Of a stretch of DNA of 64,000 nucleotides, positions 46,228 to 56,110 are shown one piece after another. How positions within the stretch are numbered: the stretch's first letter is position 1; each line of letters starts with the position of its first letter. Under the pieces are notes generated by a model that was not told where the DNA came from, ran no database searches, and saw only the letters and a list, made by a program, of their open reading frames with translations. This stretch comes from Sphingomonas sp. HMP9 (GTDB lineage Bacteria > Pseudomonadota > Alphaproteobacteria > Sphingomonadales > Sphingomonadaceae): NCBI RefSeq assembly GCF_013374115.1, contig NZ_AP022673.1, positions 3,746,501 to 3,810,500 on the forward strand, given 5' to 3'. The translations under genes and the position numbers were made by a program.

Positions 46228-46595
46228 TGCGCGCCCCCCGGCGCGACGGTGGTCGGCACGACGGAAGGGTGCCCGATCGGCGACGGTGTCGCGGGGCGCG
46301 TGGCGGACCCATCGATCGGCACTGCAACCACCGGCTCGGGCCGCGGCGTGCGCAGGTCGAGCAGCTCGCGCTCGCATGTCGAGAGCCGCTGGCGCAGCCG
46401 CCACCGGATCGCGTGATTGTACAGCATCGTCGGCACGAACCCGATCAGGAACGTCACCAGCAGCAATAGCGGCAGGTTCACGTCGGCGATCAGCCCACCC
46501 CAGAGCTGGATCTGGACGGCGTTCCAGTTGCTGATGGTGAAGACTGCGGCGATGAACGCCAGCAAGCACCAGAACAGGATTTTCAGGAACTGCAT
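46224..46595 (-). CDS. LapA-domain (DUF1049) inner-membrane protein
   Basis: The 123-residue protein starts at ATG 46595 (MQFLKILFWCLLAFIAAVFTI); earlier in-frame ATGs (46613, 46643) have weaker context. Two membrane helices (about 4-24 and 38-60) with NWNAVQIQLWGG between them match the lipopolysaccharide assembly protein A domain. A charged helix and a Pro/Thr-rich tail follow. In E. coli LapA works with LapB in LPS control; here only family resemblance is claimed. The gene sits upstream of pyrF as in many alphaproteobacteria. Confidence 0.88.
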   Translation of the reverse strand: MQFLKILFWCLLAFIAAVFTISNWNAVQIQLWGGLIADVNLPLLLLVTFLIGFVPTMLYNHAIRWRLRQRLSTCERELLDLRTPRPEPVVAVPIDGSATRPATPSPIGHPSVVPTTVAPGGAQ

Positions 46596-46701
46596 GCGGC
46601 GACCCTTTATCATTCCCCAATCGCGTCGAAACGCCATTGGCAACGCAGAGCTACCGCCCCATCGGCGTTTTGGCCAGTCTTCTACCTGACCAGAGGGGGC
46701 G

Positions 46702-48990
46702 TTAGCCGATTTCGGTCCGCAGCTGCGCGATCAGCGGCAGGATCGCGGTGAGCCTCGGCTCCTCCTCGTCGAGGATGGCGAGGAACGCGGCGCGCTTGAT
46801 CGCCGCGACCCGGCCCGGCTTCATGCGGACGGTCGACGGCAGCGTCGAGACGGTAATGTCGATCATCCGCTCCGACCCGTGCAGCCGCCCCCACAGATAG
46901 TCGTTCTCGCGGTAGGCGCGGCTGAAGAACGCGCCGAACGTCCCGAACTGGATGCCCTTCAACGTCGCCTCCGCGCCACCGGAGCGGATCGCAGTCGCGT
47001 CGTCGGGTGCGATCCGGTCGACCTTGATCGGATCGAACTCGTCGAGGCCTTCGCCCTGCAGCAACGGCAAGGTCGCCGTGTCGAAATACGGAAAACCGAG
47101 ATAGGCCAGCAACAGCGTTCGGCGCGTCGGCTTGGCGAGCGCGGCGAACGCCTCCGCCAGTCGCTGGTCGGTTTCCGCATCGAGGCGCTCGAGATCGAAC
47201 GTCCGGCCCAGCGTCTCCAGCACCGCCGTCGCATCGCCGCGCATCGCTCGCACCGCATCGTGCAACCCGGTATGCATCTCGCCGCGAAGGCGATCGAGAT
47301 ACGGCGACAGCGACTCGTAGATCGCGTCGCGCATCGGGCCCAGCTCGGGCTCGTCGGCGGCGGTCTCCACTTCGGAGAGGCGCCGTGCCATCAACCGCAG
47401 CCGTCGAATCCGGAAGCCGATGTCAAAGGTCCGCAGGAACGCGATCGACGCCGCACTGGCCCCGCCCGGATGGCCCGAGCCAAGCTGATCCGCGCCCGAC
47501 GCAGCGACATGCGCGACGATCGCCGCCCGGATCTGCGCCAGTCGCCGCGGCCGGTGGTGCAGTCCGGCATCGAACAACAGCAGCGCCAGCGTCTCGATCA
47601 CCGCACTGCGCTTCAGATGGCCGTACGCGACGAAGCCATAGCCCGAACTCGCCGCGGCGGCCTTTTGCGCCCGTCGCCGCCAGGCGATCAGCCGCGGTGC
47701 GGTCGGTCGGTCGAGGAACAGCGTGTGACCGAACAGCGATTCGACATCGGCCTCCACCTCCGGCCGGATCGCGGTTAGAATGCCGCGCATCCGGTCGATC
47801 CGCGCGGAGCGTTCGGCGATCGCCTCCAGATTGTCGCGGATCGGCTGCTGGCGCGGAATGTCGCTGATCGCGCCGATGATCGTCTGGAAGAACCCCGGCG
47901 TCCCGCCGCCGCGATTGAGCCGCAGCTTGATGTCCGGCGAGGGGTCTATGTAGATGAAACGCCGGTCGATCTGGCGCCGCGCCGGTCGCTCCTTCAACGC
48001 ATCGAGCGCGGGCCGGAACGGCGCGTTCGCAAGCACCGATCCGTCGATCAGCACCGCGCTCTCCGCCGCGTTCGCCGCAGTATGACGCGGCAGCACGCGC
48101 GCCAGGAAGCCGCTGCGCCCCGGCCATGCGATCTTGCGCTGCACCAGAACGCCATCCAGTTCGGCGACCGTGAACGGGGGAAAAGCGCCCGGGAAGCTCG
48201 ACGTCGCCCGCGCCGCGAACGCCAGTTCCGCGGGCGGCGCGAGCGTATCGCACACACCGCCATTGTCGGTGAAATCGACCACCAGGCGATGCTCCGTCTC
48301 CACGACTTCCGCCGGCGAATTGAGCTGCAACCGTTCGGGATGCCCGGAAAAGTCGGTGACCGTCACGAACAGGTCGAGCGGTTGGCCCGGCGGCAACAGG
48401 CGCGGGCCGCGCTCGCTGGCCGCCATCGCGTCGAACGCATCGAGCAGCAGATTGGTGAAGGTCTTCCCCCCGAACGGCGGCTCGAACCAGCGCGAGCGGA
48501 TGAAGTGCGACAGCTTGGTGCGCACCTCCTCGCGGGTCGGATCGTCGAGTGCGTCGACCTTGTCGGTGCTGCGCCCTGCCGCCATCCACGCGAGCGGCAT
48601 CGCCCAGGCCTTGGAAAACCGCGATTTCGGCGCCGCTTCGGTATCGATCAGTGCCTCGACATCGGCCGACGTCATCCAGAGGTCGGTCAGCGGGTCGAGG
48701 CTCTGCCCGGTCGCGATCGCCTGCGCCAGGAAGATGCCGTTTATCCCGCCTGCGCTAGCCCCGGCGATGATGTCGGCGAGGACGCGGACGCGGATCGCGC
48801 CATGCGCCTCGATCTCCTGGAGCAGCGCGTGATACACGCCTTCGCTGCCGCTCCTGGGCGTGTCGCCGTCATGGAAGGCGCGACTGGCGCAGACGAGCCG
48901 CCAGATTTCCTTGGTGATGCCGTGCATGTAGACCGCAAGGCTGATCCCGCCATAGCAGACGAGCGCCAGTCGCAGTTCCTTCTCGCGCAT
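46702..48990 (-). CDS. Patatin-like phospholipase with DUF3376 C-terminal region
   Basis: The 762-residue protein begins with a patatin domain: the oxyanion-type glycine strand LALVCYGGISLAVYMHG (8-24), the nucleophile S79 in GASAG, and the catalytic D316 in LIDGSVLANAPF. Together they form the Ser-Asp dyad of patatin lipases. Residues from about 470 to the end are a helical region of the DUF3376 type (patatin-related protein family). No signal peptide is seen, so it is probably cytoplasmic or membrane-attached. It is monocistronic or pairs with the EEP gene upstream (35-base gap). Physiological substrate unknown. Confidence 0.88.
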   Translation of the reverse strand: MREKELRLALVCYGGISLAVYMHGITKEIWRLVCASRAFHDGDTPRSGSEGVYHALLQEIEAHGAIRVRVLADIIAGASAGGINGIFLAQAIATGQSLDPLTDLWMTSADVEALIDTEAAPKSRFSKAWAMPLAWMAAGRSTDKVDALDDPTREEVRTKLSHFIRSRWFEPPFGGKTFTNLLLDAFDAMAASERGPRLLPPGQPLDLFVTVTDFSGHPERLQLNSPAEVVETEHRLVVDFTDNGGVCDTLAPPAELAFAARATSSFPGAFPPFTVAELDGVLVQRKIAWPGRSGFLARVLPRHTAANAAESAVLIDGSVLANAPFRPALDALKERPARRQIDRRFIYIDPSPDIKLRLNRGGGTPGFFQTIIGAISDIPRQQPIRDNLEAIAERSARIDRMRGILTAIRPEVEADVESLFGHTLFLDRPTAPRLIAWRRRAQKAAAASSGYGFVAYGHLKRSAVIETLALLLFDAGLHHRPRRLAQIRAAIVAHVAASGADQLGSGHPGGASAASIAFLRTFDIGFRIRRLRLMARRLSEVETAADEPELGPMRDAIYESLSPYLDRLRGEMHTGLHDAVRAMRGDATAVLETLGRTFDLERLDAETDQRLAEAFAALAKPTRRTLLLAYLGFPYFDTATLPLLQGEGLDEFDPIKVDRIAPDDATAIRSGGAEATLKGIQFGTFGAFFSRAYRENDYLWGRLHGSERMIDITVSTLPSTVRMKPGRVAAIKRAAFLAILDEEEPRLTAILPLIAQLRTEIG

Positions 48991-49025
48991 TCTACATCCT
49001 CAATACCGACGGAACCGCTCGGGGC

Positions 49026-49751
49026 CTATCCGGTGGCCCCGGTCCGGTCCGTCGGTGTCTTCGTTGCCAGAATAGCCCAGATCGGCAAGTGATCCGAGGC
49101 TTTCCGCGCCGCCGGGCTCGCGTGTACGCCGCACTCGACCACGTTCAAGTCCGACGACACCATGATCCGGTCGAGTCGAGCGATCGCGCGCCGCGAATGG
49201 AAACTCGCCCCCGTCTCGGCGAACGCATAGTCGCGGCCGAAGTCGCGCAGGCACCCGGCGCCCGCGCTCCATTCGTTGAGGTCGCCCATCATCACCGTCG
49301 GATGCGCCTGCGCGCAGGTGTCGACATGGTTCATGATCGCGGCGGCCTGCTTGCGCCGCCACAAGCCGGACAGGTCGAGATGCATGCCGAGCACGCGCAA
49401 CACGCCGCTCGCGAACTGGATATCGGCCATTACCGCCCCGCGCGGTTCGAGCGAGGGGAGGTGGAGCGGTTCGCTGTCGATCACCCGCGCCGACTTGCGG
49501 ACGAGGATGACGTTGCCGTGCCAACCCATGCTGAGCGCGCGCAACCCGAAGTCGACCGGCTTCCAGTCGCTATGCTCTTCCAGCAGGTGATGCGGCAGCA
49601 CGCAGGCCTTCGCCCCGAATCGCCGATCCGCTTCCTGCAGTGCGATCACGTCCGCATCGATCTCGCGCAGGACCTCGACCACGCGTTCGGGGTTGCGCCG
49701 ACGGTCGAGCCCGATGCCCTTGTGGATATTGTAGCTGGCGACCTTGATCAT
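49026..49751 (-). CDS. Endonuclease/exonuclease/phosphatase family protein
   Basis: The 241-residue protein has the EEP fold motifs: N8 (VASYNIHKGIG), E40 (VIALQEADRR), GMHLDLSG, the MMGDLNEWS Asp-Asn pair, and the final SDHLPIWA His. This layout fits metal-dependent phosphodiesterases acting on phospholipid head groups, cardiolipin-synthase neighbours or DNA; the substrate cannot be told. It lies upstream of the patatin gene on the same strand, which would suit lipid turnover, but that is inference. Confidence 0.9.
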   Translation of the reverse strand: MIKVASYNIHKGIGLDRRRNPERVVEVLREIDADVIALQEADRRFGAKACVLPHHLLEEHSDWKPVDFGLRALSMGWHGNVILVRKSARVIDSEPLHLPSLEPRGAVMADIQFASGVLRVLGMHLDLSGLWRRKQAAAIMNHVDTCAQAHPTVMMGDLNEWSAGAGCLRDFGRDYAFAETGASFHSRRAIARLDRIMVSSDLNVVECGVHASPAARKASDHLPIWAILATKTPTDRTGATG

Positions 49752-49920
49752 GCGTGTGCCCTATAACGCGACGGGCGCGATCCGGGTTGCAGAATGACGG
49801 CACGCGCCATGCAAAAGGCACTGACTGTCGGTCGCCGGGAAGAATTGCGGTGCCGAAGCGCGGTCGTGGAGCGGAGACGCGCGCCGGCGCGTTGTGTGCC
49901 TGAATTGTGGGGGAATGCTG

Positions 49921-51372
49921 GTGCGTCTTGGTTTGATCGGTGCATCGCTGCTGGCGATGACGTGTGCACTCTCGGCCTGCGAAGTGAAGACGACGACGGC
50001 CTCCAACACGCAACAGCCGGCAGCGGCAGCGCCCGCGGGCGCCCCGACCGGATGGACCACGACCACCGCCGGCCAGTTGCGCAAGGCGATCGCGGCACGC
50101 GGCGCACATGGTCTCGACCGGATGACGTTCGATGCCAGCGCGCAACCGGGTGCCGGTGACGATGCCTTGACCAAGGCTGCGCTCGCATATGGCAAGGCCT
50201 TGTCGCAGGGCGCGACCGATCCGACCAAGCTGTTCGACGTCTATACCGTGCCCCGCCCGCAGGTCGATCTCGGCCGTGGCCTCGCGGCGGCGCTTCAGGC
50301 CGGCGATGTCGGCACGTGGCTTGCCGGGCTGGCGCCGCAGGATGCTAATTACGCGCGCCTGTCCAAAGCCTATCTCGCGACACCGAAATGGGAGCAGACG
50401 CCGGCCTCCGCGATTCCCGATACGGGCAAGCCGATCAAGCCCGGTGAGTCCGATCCCCGCGTGCCTGCGATCGCGCACCAGTTGGTTGCGTTCGATTATC
50501 TCGACAAGGCAGCGGCACAGGGCGATCGCCTGACCCCGGCGATGATCCTCGCGATCAAGAAGATGCAGGCGGATTACGGTATCAAGCCCGACGGCATGAT
50601 CGGCAGCGCGGCGCTGGGCATCCTCAACCTGTCCGACGCGGATCGCGCGCGGGCGATCGCGGTCAATTTGGAGCGACTCCGCTGGCTCGATCGCAACGCG
50701 CCGACGACGCGGATCGACGTCAACCTTGCGGCGGCACGGCTGAGCTACTGGCGCGACGGCAAGCTGGTCGACAGTCGCAAGGTGGTGGTCGGCGAGCCCG
50801 ACAAGGAAACGCCGCAGCTCGGGTCGCCGATCTTCCGGCTCGTCGCCAATCCGACCTGGACGGTGCCGCGTTCGGTCGAGAAGAAGGAGATGGCCGGCAA
50901 GGGCGCCGGATATCTGCGCGCCAACAACCTGGCATGGAAGAACGGCTGGCTGGTCCAGCAATCGGGGCCGAAGAACTCGCTTGGCTTGGTGAAGTTCGAC
51001 ATGTCCAACGATCATGCGATCTATCTGCACGACACGCCCGCCAAGCAGTTGTTCGCCGAAATCCAGCGCCAGCGCAGCCACGGCTGCGTGCGCGTCGAGG
51101 ATGCGCTCGGGTTCGCCGAACTGCTCGCCAAGGACGAGGGCGTGACCGACCAGTGGCACGCCGCCCGCGCGACCGGCAAGGAGACGTTCGTCAAGTTGCC
51201 GAAGGAGATACCGGTCCGTCTGCTCTATCAGACCGTGCTGTTCGACGATTCCGGCGAACCCGTCATCCGCGCCGACCCATATGGCTGGAACGACCGCGTC
51301 GCGGTCGCGCTGGGGCTGGGGACGAGCGCGAGCTACAAGCCGGCGGCACGTGACGCCGACGTCGGGCCGTAA
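49921..51372 (+). CDS. L,D-transpeptidase (YcbB-type) lipoprotein
   Basis: The 483-residue protein starts at GTG 49921, six bases after GGGGGA; ATG 49915 would touch that SD. The lipobox LSAC makes Cys20 the likely lipid anchor. A peptidoglycan-binding-like helical domain (about 185-235, ILAIKKMQADYGIKPDGMIG) precedes the YkuD catalytic domain with H and C389 in RSHGCVRVEDA. Such enzymes make 3-3 cross-links in peptidoglycan or attach proteins to it. The capping region (WTVPRSVEKKEM) matches the YcbB group. It acts in the periplasm. Confidence 0.93.
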   Translation: MRLGLIGASLLAMTCALSACEVKTTTASNTQQPAAAAPAGAPTGWTTTTAGQLRKAIAARGAHGLDRMTFDASAQPGAGDDALTKAALAYGKALSQGATDPTKLFDVYTVPRPQVDLGRGLAAALQAGDVGTWLAGLAPQDANYARLSKAYLATPKWEQTPASAIPDTGKPIKPGESDPRVPAIAHQLVAFDYLDKAAAQGDRLTPAMILAIKKMQADYGIKPDGMIGSAALGILNLSDADRARAIAVNLERLRWLDRNAPTTRIDVNLAAARLSYWRDGKLVDSRKVVVGEPDKETPQLGSPIFRLVANPTWTVPRSVEKKEMAGKGAGYLRANNLAWKNGWLVQQSGPKNSLGLVKFDMSNDHAIYLHDTPAKQLFAEIQRQRSHGCVRVEDALGFAELLAKDEGVTDQWHAARATGKETFVKLPKEIPVRLLYQTVLFDDSGEPVIRADPYGWNDRVAVALGLGTSASYKPAARDADVGP

Positions 51373-51503
51373 AGCCTGGTCTAGCGCGCCCTGTCCCAGT
51401 CACCCCGCGCAGGCGGGGATCCATTTTGGCGGACACGAGCAAGTTTCGTAGGGTCAGCTAAGACGGGTTCCCGCATGCGCAGGAATGACGGATATGTGGC
51501 CCG

Positions 51504-51929
51504 TTACCCCTCGAGCGTCGTCGTCGAGGGGTAATGCTTATCGAGATGCCGCTTGATGATCCGCAGATTGCGCGTGTTCGAGCGGAAGAAGAAGTCCGGG
51601 ATCGCCCCCACGAACGGGATCATGCCGAACGCCCAGTCGAGCCCGACATTGCCGAACATCCGCGCCATCTGGATCTTCGACATGCCGATGTTGCGCGCTT
51701 CCCATGCCATCCACGCGCCGACCGCCGCCGCGATCGTGCTGCCGGCGAGCGGGATGAGGTCGAGCACGACGTCCAAGCCGACCTTGCGGTTGGTGCGGGG
51801 GATGACGAACAACCCCTCCATCACGCGCTCCATCGCCTCGACCCGGCGGCGCACCGACAGCGCGTCCTTGCCGAGCGGCAGCGTGTGTAAGATATTGCCG
51901 GGTGTGATGCGGGTGGTGTTCGGGTTCAT
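51504..51929 (-). CDS. DUF4112 domain protein
   Basis: The 141-residue protein starts at ATG 51929 (MNPNTTRITPGNILHTLPLG). The core LDVVLDLIPLAGSTIAAAVGAWMAWEA and FGMIPFVGAIPDFFFRSNTRN is the DUF4112 signature, two hydrophobic hairpin-like segments each holding a (D/G)-x-I-P-x-x-G motif. It is likely a small inner-membrane protein of unknown function. It lies five bases after the peptide-binding lipoprotein gene, so the two are probably co-transcribed. Confidence 0.88.
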   Translation of the reverse strand: MNPNTTRITPGNILHTLPLGKDALSVRRRVEAMERVMEGLFVIPRTNRKVGLDVVLDLIPLAGSTIAAAVGAWMAWEARNIGMSKIQMARMFGNVGLDWAFGMIPFVGAIPDFFFRSNTRNLRIIKRHLDKHYPSTTTLEG

Positions 51930-51934
51930 CGATC

Positions 51935-53428
51935 CTAGTTGGTATCGGGGCGCAACCGGTTCAACGGGTGCCACGCGCGCGTGTTCGCCTGCCATTGGCT
52001 GAGCCGCGCCGTGACAAGCGACCAGCGCAAGGGCCGCGCCAAAGGAATGAACGCCACATCCTCGTTCATCGCGGCATCGGCGGCGGCGATGCGGACGCCG
52101 CGCTCGGCCAGCGTCGGCGCCTCGCGCGCCTCCTCGAGCGCGGCGCGGGCCGCATCGCCGCACGCGACGCAGGCCGCCGCCAGATACCAGCGTGCGCTGT
52201 CATAGGGCGCCACCGCATCGACCAGCTTCAGCTCGGCCGCGTCGTCGATCCCGACTCGCCGGGGGACGATCCCGATCGCCATCAGCGACGCCGCGACCTG
52301 CGCATACAGTAACGTCGCCCCGGGCCCGGCGGGAAGCGCGATGCGCAATTCGATCGGTCCCGGCGTCTGCCGCGTCCACGCCGCCACCCGCTGTCGCGCA
52401 GCCGCGCGGCGTTCGTCCTGCGTCAGCAACGTCCATGCCGGCACCTGCGGCAGCGCGGCGGAGTCGAGGATATCCGGCAGGATGCGATCCGCCGCGTCCC
52501 AGTTGGGCGCGATCGCCGCCGTGACCGCCGATCGGTCGATCGCGGAGGACACGGCGGCGCGGTTGGCGGCGTCGGCCATGAACCCGTCGCGCCGGACGAT
52601 CGCCAGTCCGAACAGGCCTACCGCAGGATCCACGCGGATGCTCGCCGGCGTGATGTCAGTCGTGGCCAGCAGCGGCCAGTCGACGAAGCGGCCGCCGCTG
52701 ACCAGGTCGGAATCGCGATTGGCGAACCGCGCGATCGCCCGCGCCGCGCGTTCGCCGATCAGCCGAACATCTTCCTGGGGCTTCGCCGCGCGCTGGTCGT
52801 CGGGATCCGCTTGGCCAGGATCGAACGCAGGACGCAACAGCGGCGCGCGGCCGCTGCGCGCGACACGGAACGGCCCGGTCCCGCCGGTCGGACGTAGTCG
52901 CAGCAACGCGAGTTCGGGTTGCGCGAACAGTTTCAGCAGATCGGGGCGCGGCCGCGACAGTCGCACCTCGATCACCTGCGGAGTCATCACGACGATTTCG
53001 TCGATCGCGGTGAGGAACGGCGCGAGCGGATTGCGCGCGCGCGCGCCTGCGCGTGCGTCCCCGGAGTCGGAGCCGCGGCCGCCGCCAATCTGTTTCTGGA
53101 GCATCGCCACGACCTGCTCGGCGGTCACTGGCGTCCCGTCGCCCCAGTCGCCCTCGCGCAGGCGGAAGATGTAGCTCATCCCGCTATCGATCACGATCCA
53201 GCGCTCGGCGATCCCCGGCTCGATCTGCCCCGCGGCATCGAACCGCACCAGCCCTTGAGCGGTCGAGGCCATCAGCAGGCGGGCAGGGGTATCGAGCGCA
53301 ACGCGGCTCGCATCTGCGACATGCGGAACCCCGCCGATCGCGCTGACCACCACCGCGCCGGTATCCGGCCGTCGATCGCAGGCGGCCAGCAAAGCGCACC
53401 CGGCGAGCAGGCCCGCGGTCAACGGCAT
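51935..53428 (-). CDS. Orphan peptide/nickel-type ABC substrate-binding lipoprotein (SBP family 5)
   Basis: The 497-residue protein starts at ATG 53428 (MPLTAGLLAGCALLAACDRR), with a lipobox LLAAC giving Cys17. The frame upstream is open but overlaps tRNA-Leu and is not coding. The pattern TAQGLVRFDAAGQIEPGIAERW and YIFRLREGDWGDGTPVTAEQVV is typical of family 5 binding proteins for oligopeptides. No permease or ATPase genes are near, so it either serves a transporter elsewhere or has another envelope role. It is poorly conserved in the second half, with only short recognisable stretches. Confidence 0.82.
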   Translation of the reverse strand: MPLTAGLLAGCALLAACDRRPDTGAVVVSAIGGVPHVADASRVALDTPARLLMASTAQGLVRFDAAGQIEPGIAERWIVIDSGMSYIFRLREGDWGDGTPVTAEQVVAMLQKQIGGGRGSDSGDARAGARARNPLAPFLTAIDEIVVMTPQVIEVRLSRPRPDLLKLFAQPELALLRLRPTGGTGPFRVARSGRAPLLRPAFDPGQADPDDQRAAKPQEDVRLIGERAARAIARFANRDSDLVSGGRFVDWPLLATTDITPASIRVDPAVGLFGLAIVRRDGFMADAANRAAVSSAIDRSAVTAAIAPNWDAADRILPDILDSAALPQVPAWTLLTQDERRAAARQRVAAWTRQTPGPIELRIALPAGPGATLLYAQVAASLMAIGIVPRRVGIDDAAELKLVDAVAPYDSARWYLAAACVACGDAARAALEEAREAPTLAERGVRIAAADAAMNEDVAFIPLARPLRWSLVTARLSQWQANTRAWHPLNRLRPDTN

Positions 53429-53475
53429 TTTCAAGCCCCAAGTGCGCAAGCCACGCGTCGGCAAGGCAAGAGAGT

Positions 53476-53559
53476 TGGTGCGGACGGCGGGACTCGAACC
53501 CGCACTCCTAGGGAGGGAGATTTTAAGTCTCCTGCGTCTACCGGTTTCGCCACGTCCGC
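53476..53559 (-). tRNA. tRNA-Leu (anticodon TAA)
   Basis: An 84-base type II cloverleaf: acceptor GCGGACG/CGTCCGC, anticodon stem GGAGA/TCTCC with loop CTTAAAA (anticodon TAA), long variable arm CTCCCTAGGAGT, T-arm GCGGG/CCCGC with loop TTCGAGT, discriminator A and encoded CCA. It lies 47 bases upstream of the lipoprotein gene on the same strand. Confidence 0.97.
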
Positions 53560-53665
53560 ACACGGCCCCAACAAGACGAGGTCGCGCGCAGGGTCAACCC
53601 ATCTTGCTCGGTCATCGGCATATTCCTGTGCGTCCTGCGCGCAGGGCAGCTTGGAACGGTAGCGC

Positions 53666-53944
53666 TCACACGTTTAGGCGAGCGCGCATTTCCTTGCCCG
53701 GCTTGAAATAGGGTACACGCTTGGCCTCGACCTCGACCACTTCGCCGGTGCGCGGGTTGCGGCCGGTACGCGCGTCGCGCGCACGCGTGGAAAAGGCACC
53801 GAAACCACGCAGTTCGACACGACCGTCGGCGGCAAGTCGCTTCGATATCTCGTCGAAGAACGTGCTGACGATCAGTTCGACTTCGTTAGGCTGCAAGTCC
53901 GGATGCGCCTCGGCGATCTTAAGGACTAGTTCAGATCGGATCAT
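53666..53944 (-). CDS. ihfB: Integration host factor subunit beta
   Basis: The 92-residue DNA-bending protein has the HU/IHF fold: [42 protein letters not shown] (the beta arm, with the RNPRTG tip that intercalates via Pro) and [15 protein letters not shown]. Arm sequence and the position after rpsA identify the beta subunit rather than HU. It lies 172 bases downstream of rpsA, with a terminator between, so it has its own promoter. Confidence 0.95.
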   Translation of the reverse strand: MIRSELVLKIAEAHPDLQPNEVELIVSTFFDEISKRLAADGRVELRGFGAFSTRARDARTGRNPRTGEVVEVEAKRVPYFKPGKEMRARLNV

Positions 53945-54045
53945 TCGAGCCCCCGCTCATATAAGCGCTAAGAAATTGATACAGGTCAATATGCGAGTCA
54001 TTAGCACCAAACGAGGAACAGTCAAAAACCAAAGTGGCTTGGACA

Positions 54046-54081
54046 AGAAAAAGCCCGGCATGTTCGAGACATGCCGGGCCG
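54046..54081 (-). terminator. Terminator downstream of rpsA
   Basis: CCCGGCATGT and ACATGCCGGG form a perfect 10-bp stem with a CTCGA loop, followed on the minus strand by CTTTTTC. It ends the rpsA transcript 36 bases after the stop. Confidence 0.9.
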
Positions 54082-54116
54082 TTTCACCGATAAACCGTTA
54101 GGTCTTCGTTAAGGCT

Positions 54117-55835
54117 TTACTTCTTGTCGGCTTCCGTACGGGCCTTGAGAGCCTCGCCCAGGATGTTGCCGAGGGTCGCGCCGGAATCCGACGAACCATA
54201 TTGAGCAACGGCCTGCTTCTCTTCGGAGATTTGCATCGCCTTGATCGAGAAGGTGGGCTTCTTCGAACGATCGAAGCCGGTGACCATTGCGTCGAACTTC
54301 TGGCCGACCTGGAAACGCTCCGGACGCTGCTCGTCGCGATCGCGACCCAGATCCGTGCGCTTGATGAAGCCGGTCGCGCCATCGTCGCCCTGCTGCACTT
54401 CGAGGCCCGCATCGCGGACTTCGAGAACAGTGACCGTGACGATCGCGTTCTTGTTCAGCTTGTCGCCTGCTGCTGCGATGCCGCCGGCCGAAGGCCCGCC
54501 ACGCTCGAGCTGCTTCATGCCGAGCGAGATACGCTCCTTCTCGGCGTCGATGTCGAGCACGACGGCTTCGACGGTCTCACCCTTGCGATGCAGGTTGAGC
54601 GCGTCCTCGCCCGAAACGCCCCAGGCGATGTCGGACATGTGGACCATGCCGTCGACGTCGTTGTCGAGGCCGATGAACAGACCGAATTCGGTCGCGTTCT
54701 TGACTTCGCCTTCGACGGTCGAACCGATCGGATGAGCGGCAGCGAATGCCTCCCAAGGATTGGCCTGCGCCTGCTTGAGGCCGAGCGAGATGCGACGCTT
54801 CTCGGAATCGACTTCGAGGACCATGACGTCGACTTCCTGCGAGGTCGACACGATCTTGCCCGGATGGACGTTCTTCTTGGTCCAGGACATTTCCGACACG
54901 TGGACCAGGCCTTCGATGCCCGCTTCCAGCTCGACGAACGCACCATATTCGGTGATGTTCGTGACGCGGCCGGTGAGCTTTGCGCCGACCGGATACTTGA
55001 CCATCGCGCCATCCCAGGGATCGCTCTCCAGCTGCTTCATGCCGAGGCTGATGCGCTGGGTGTCCTTGTTGATGCGGATGATCTGCACCTTGACGGTGTC
55101 GCCGATGTTCAGGACTTCGCTCGGGTGACCAACGCGCTTGTAGCTGAGATCGGTGACGTGCAGCAGGCCATCGATGCCGCCGAGATCAACGAACGCACCG
55201 TAATCGGTGATGTTCTTGACGACGCCGTCGATGATCTGGCCCTCGGCCAGGCTCAGGATCAGGCCCGAACGCTGCTCGGCGCGCGTCTCTTCGAGAACGG
55301 CGCGACGCGACACGACGATGTTGCCGCGCTTGCGGTCCATCTTCAGGATCTGGAACGGCTGGGGGATGTCCATCAGCGGGGTGACATCGCGCACGGGGCG
55401 GATATCGACCTGCGAACCGGGCAGGAACGCGACGGCGCCGTTCAGGTCGACGGTGAAGCCACCCTTCACGCGACCGAAGATCACGCCTTCGACGCGGGTC
55501 GTCTTGGAGAATTCGGTTTCCAGCTTGTCCCATGCGGCTTCGCGACGGGCGCGATCGCGGCTGAGCATCGCTTCGCCGTGGACGTTCTCGACGCGGTCGA
55601 CATAGACTTCGACTTCGTCGCCGACCTTCAGGTCAGCCTTCTGGCCCGGCGCTGCGAATTCACGAAGCGGCACGCGGCCTTCCGACTTCAGACCGACGTC
55701 GATGACGGCCATGTCGTTTTCGATGCCGGTCACGGTGCCATGCACCACGCGGCCCTCGAAGCTATCGGCGTCGCCGAGCGTTTCGTTCAGCATCGCCGCG
55801 AAATCGTCGCGGGTCGGCATTACCTGGGTTGCCAT
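54117..55835 (-). CDS. rpsA: 30S ribosomal protein S1
   Basis: The 572-residue protein has six S1 RNA-binding repeats (roughly 25-95, 110-180, 195-265, 280-350, 367-437, 455-525), with DYGAFVDLGGIDGLLHVTDLS and EYGAFVELEAGIEGLVHVSEMSW-type cores in repeats 3 and 4. S1 brings mRNA to the 30S subunit. ATG 55835 (MATQVMPTRDDFAAML) is the start; the frame upstream is leader. It belongs to the aroA-cmk-rpsA-ihfB cluster, but a divergent gene interrupts it here. Confidence 0.98.
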   Translation of the reverse strand: MATQVMPTRDDFAAMLNETLGDADSFEGRVVHGTVTGIENDMAVIDVGLKSEGRVPLREFAAPGQKADLKVGDEVEVYVDRVENVHGEAMLSRDRARREAAWDKLETEFSKTTRVEGVIFGRVKGGFTVDLNGAVAFLPGSQVDIRPVRDVTPLMDIPQPFQILKMDRKRGNIVVSRRAVLEETRAEQRSGLILSLAEGQIIDGVVKNITDYGAFVDLGGIDGLLHVTDLSYKRVGHPSEVLNIGDTVKVQIIRINKDTQRISLGMKQLESDPWDGAMVKYPVGAKLTGRVTNITEYGAFVELEAGIEGLVHVSEMSWTKKNVHPGKIVSTSQEVDVMVLEVDSEKRRISLGLKQAQANPWEAFAAAHPIGSTVEGEVKNATEFGLFIGLDNDVDGMVHMSDIAWGVSGEDALNLHRKGETVEAVVLDIDAEKERISLGMKQLERGGPSAGGIAAAGDKLNKNAIVTVTVLEVRDAGLEVQQGDDGATGFIKRTDLGRDRDEQRPERFQVGQKFDAMVTGFDRSKKPTFSIKAMQISEEKQAVAQYGSSDSGATLGNILGEALKARTEADKK

Positions 55836-56110
55836 AGAATTCAGTAATCCTAGTCTGTTTCCGGCCAAGCGGTTGGGTCCGCTGGTCTTGGCCTTCGTTG
55901 CCGCGACGACCGAACGCCGGCGCAGCATCCGGACGGCACGAGGCGCAGAGGACGTAGACGCTGAATGCGAAAACGGCGCGTGAGACTCATAGGTCTCCGC
56001 GCCTTCCTCCACGAGCATCGCTCGCCGGACGCCTCCATGTAGCGGAAACCGCGTCTCGGAGCAAGTTGGCTGCTGCTTCGTTAGGGGCCGCTCACAACAG
56101 GAGCGAAGAT

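Noticed and set aside
53428..53563. Upstream extension of the peptide-binding lipoprotein frame
   Set aside because: The extra 45 codons are the tRNA-Leu gene read as protein; the lipobox fixes the start at 53428.
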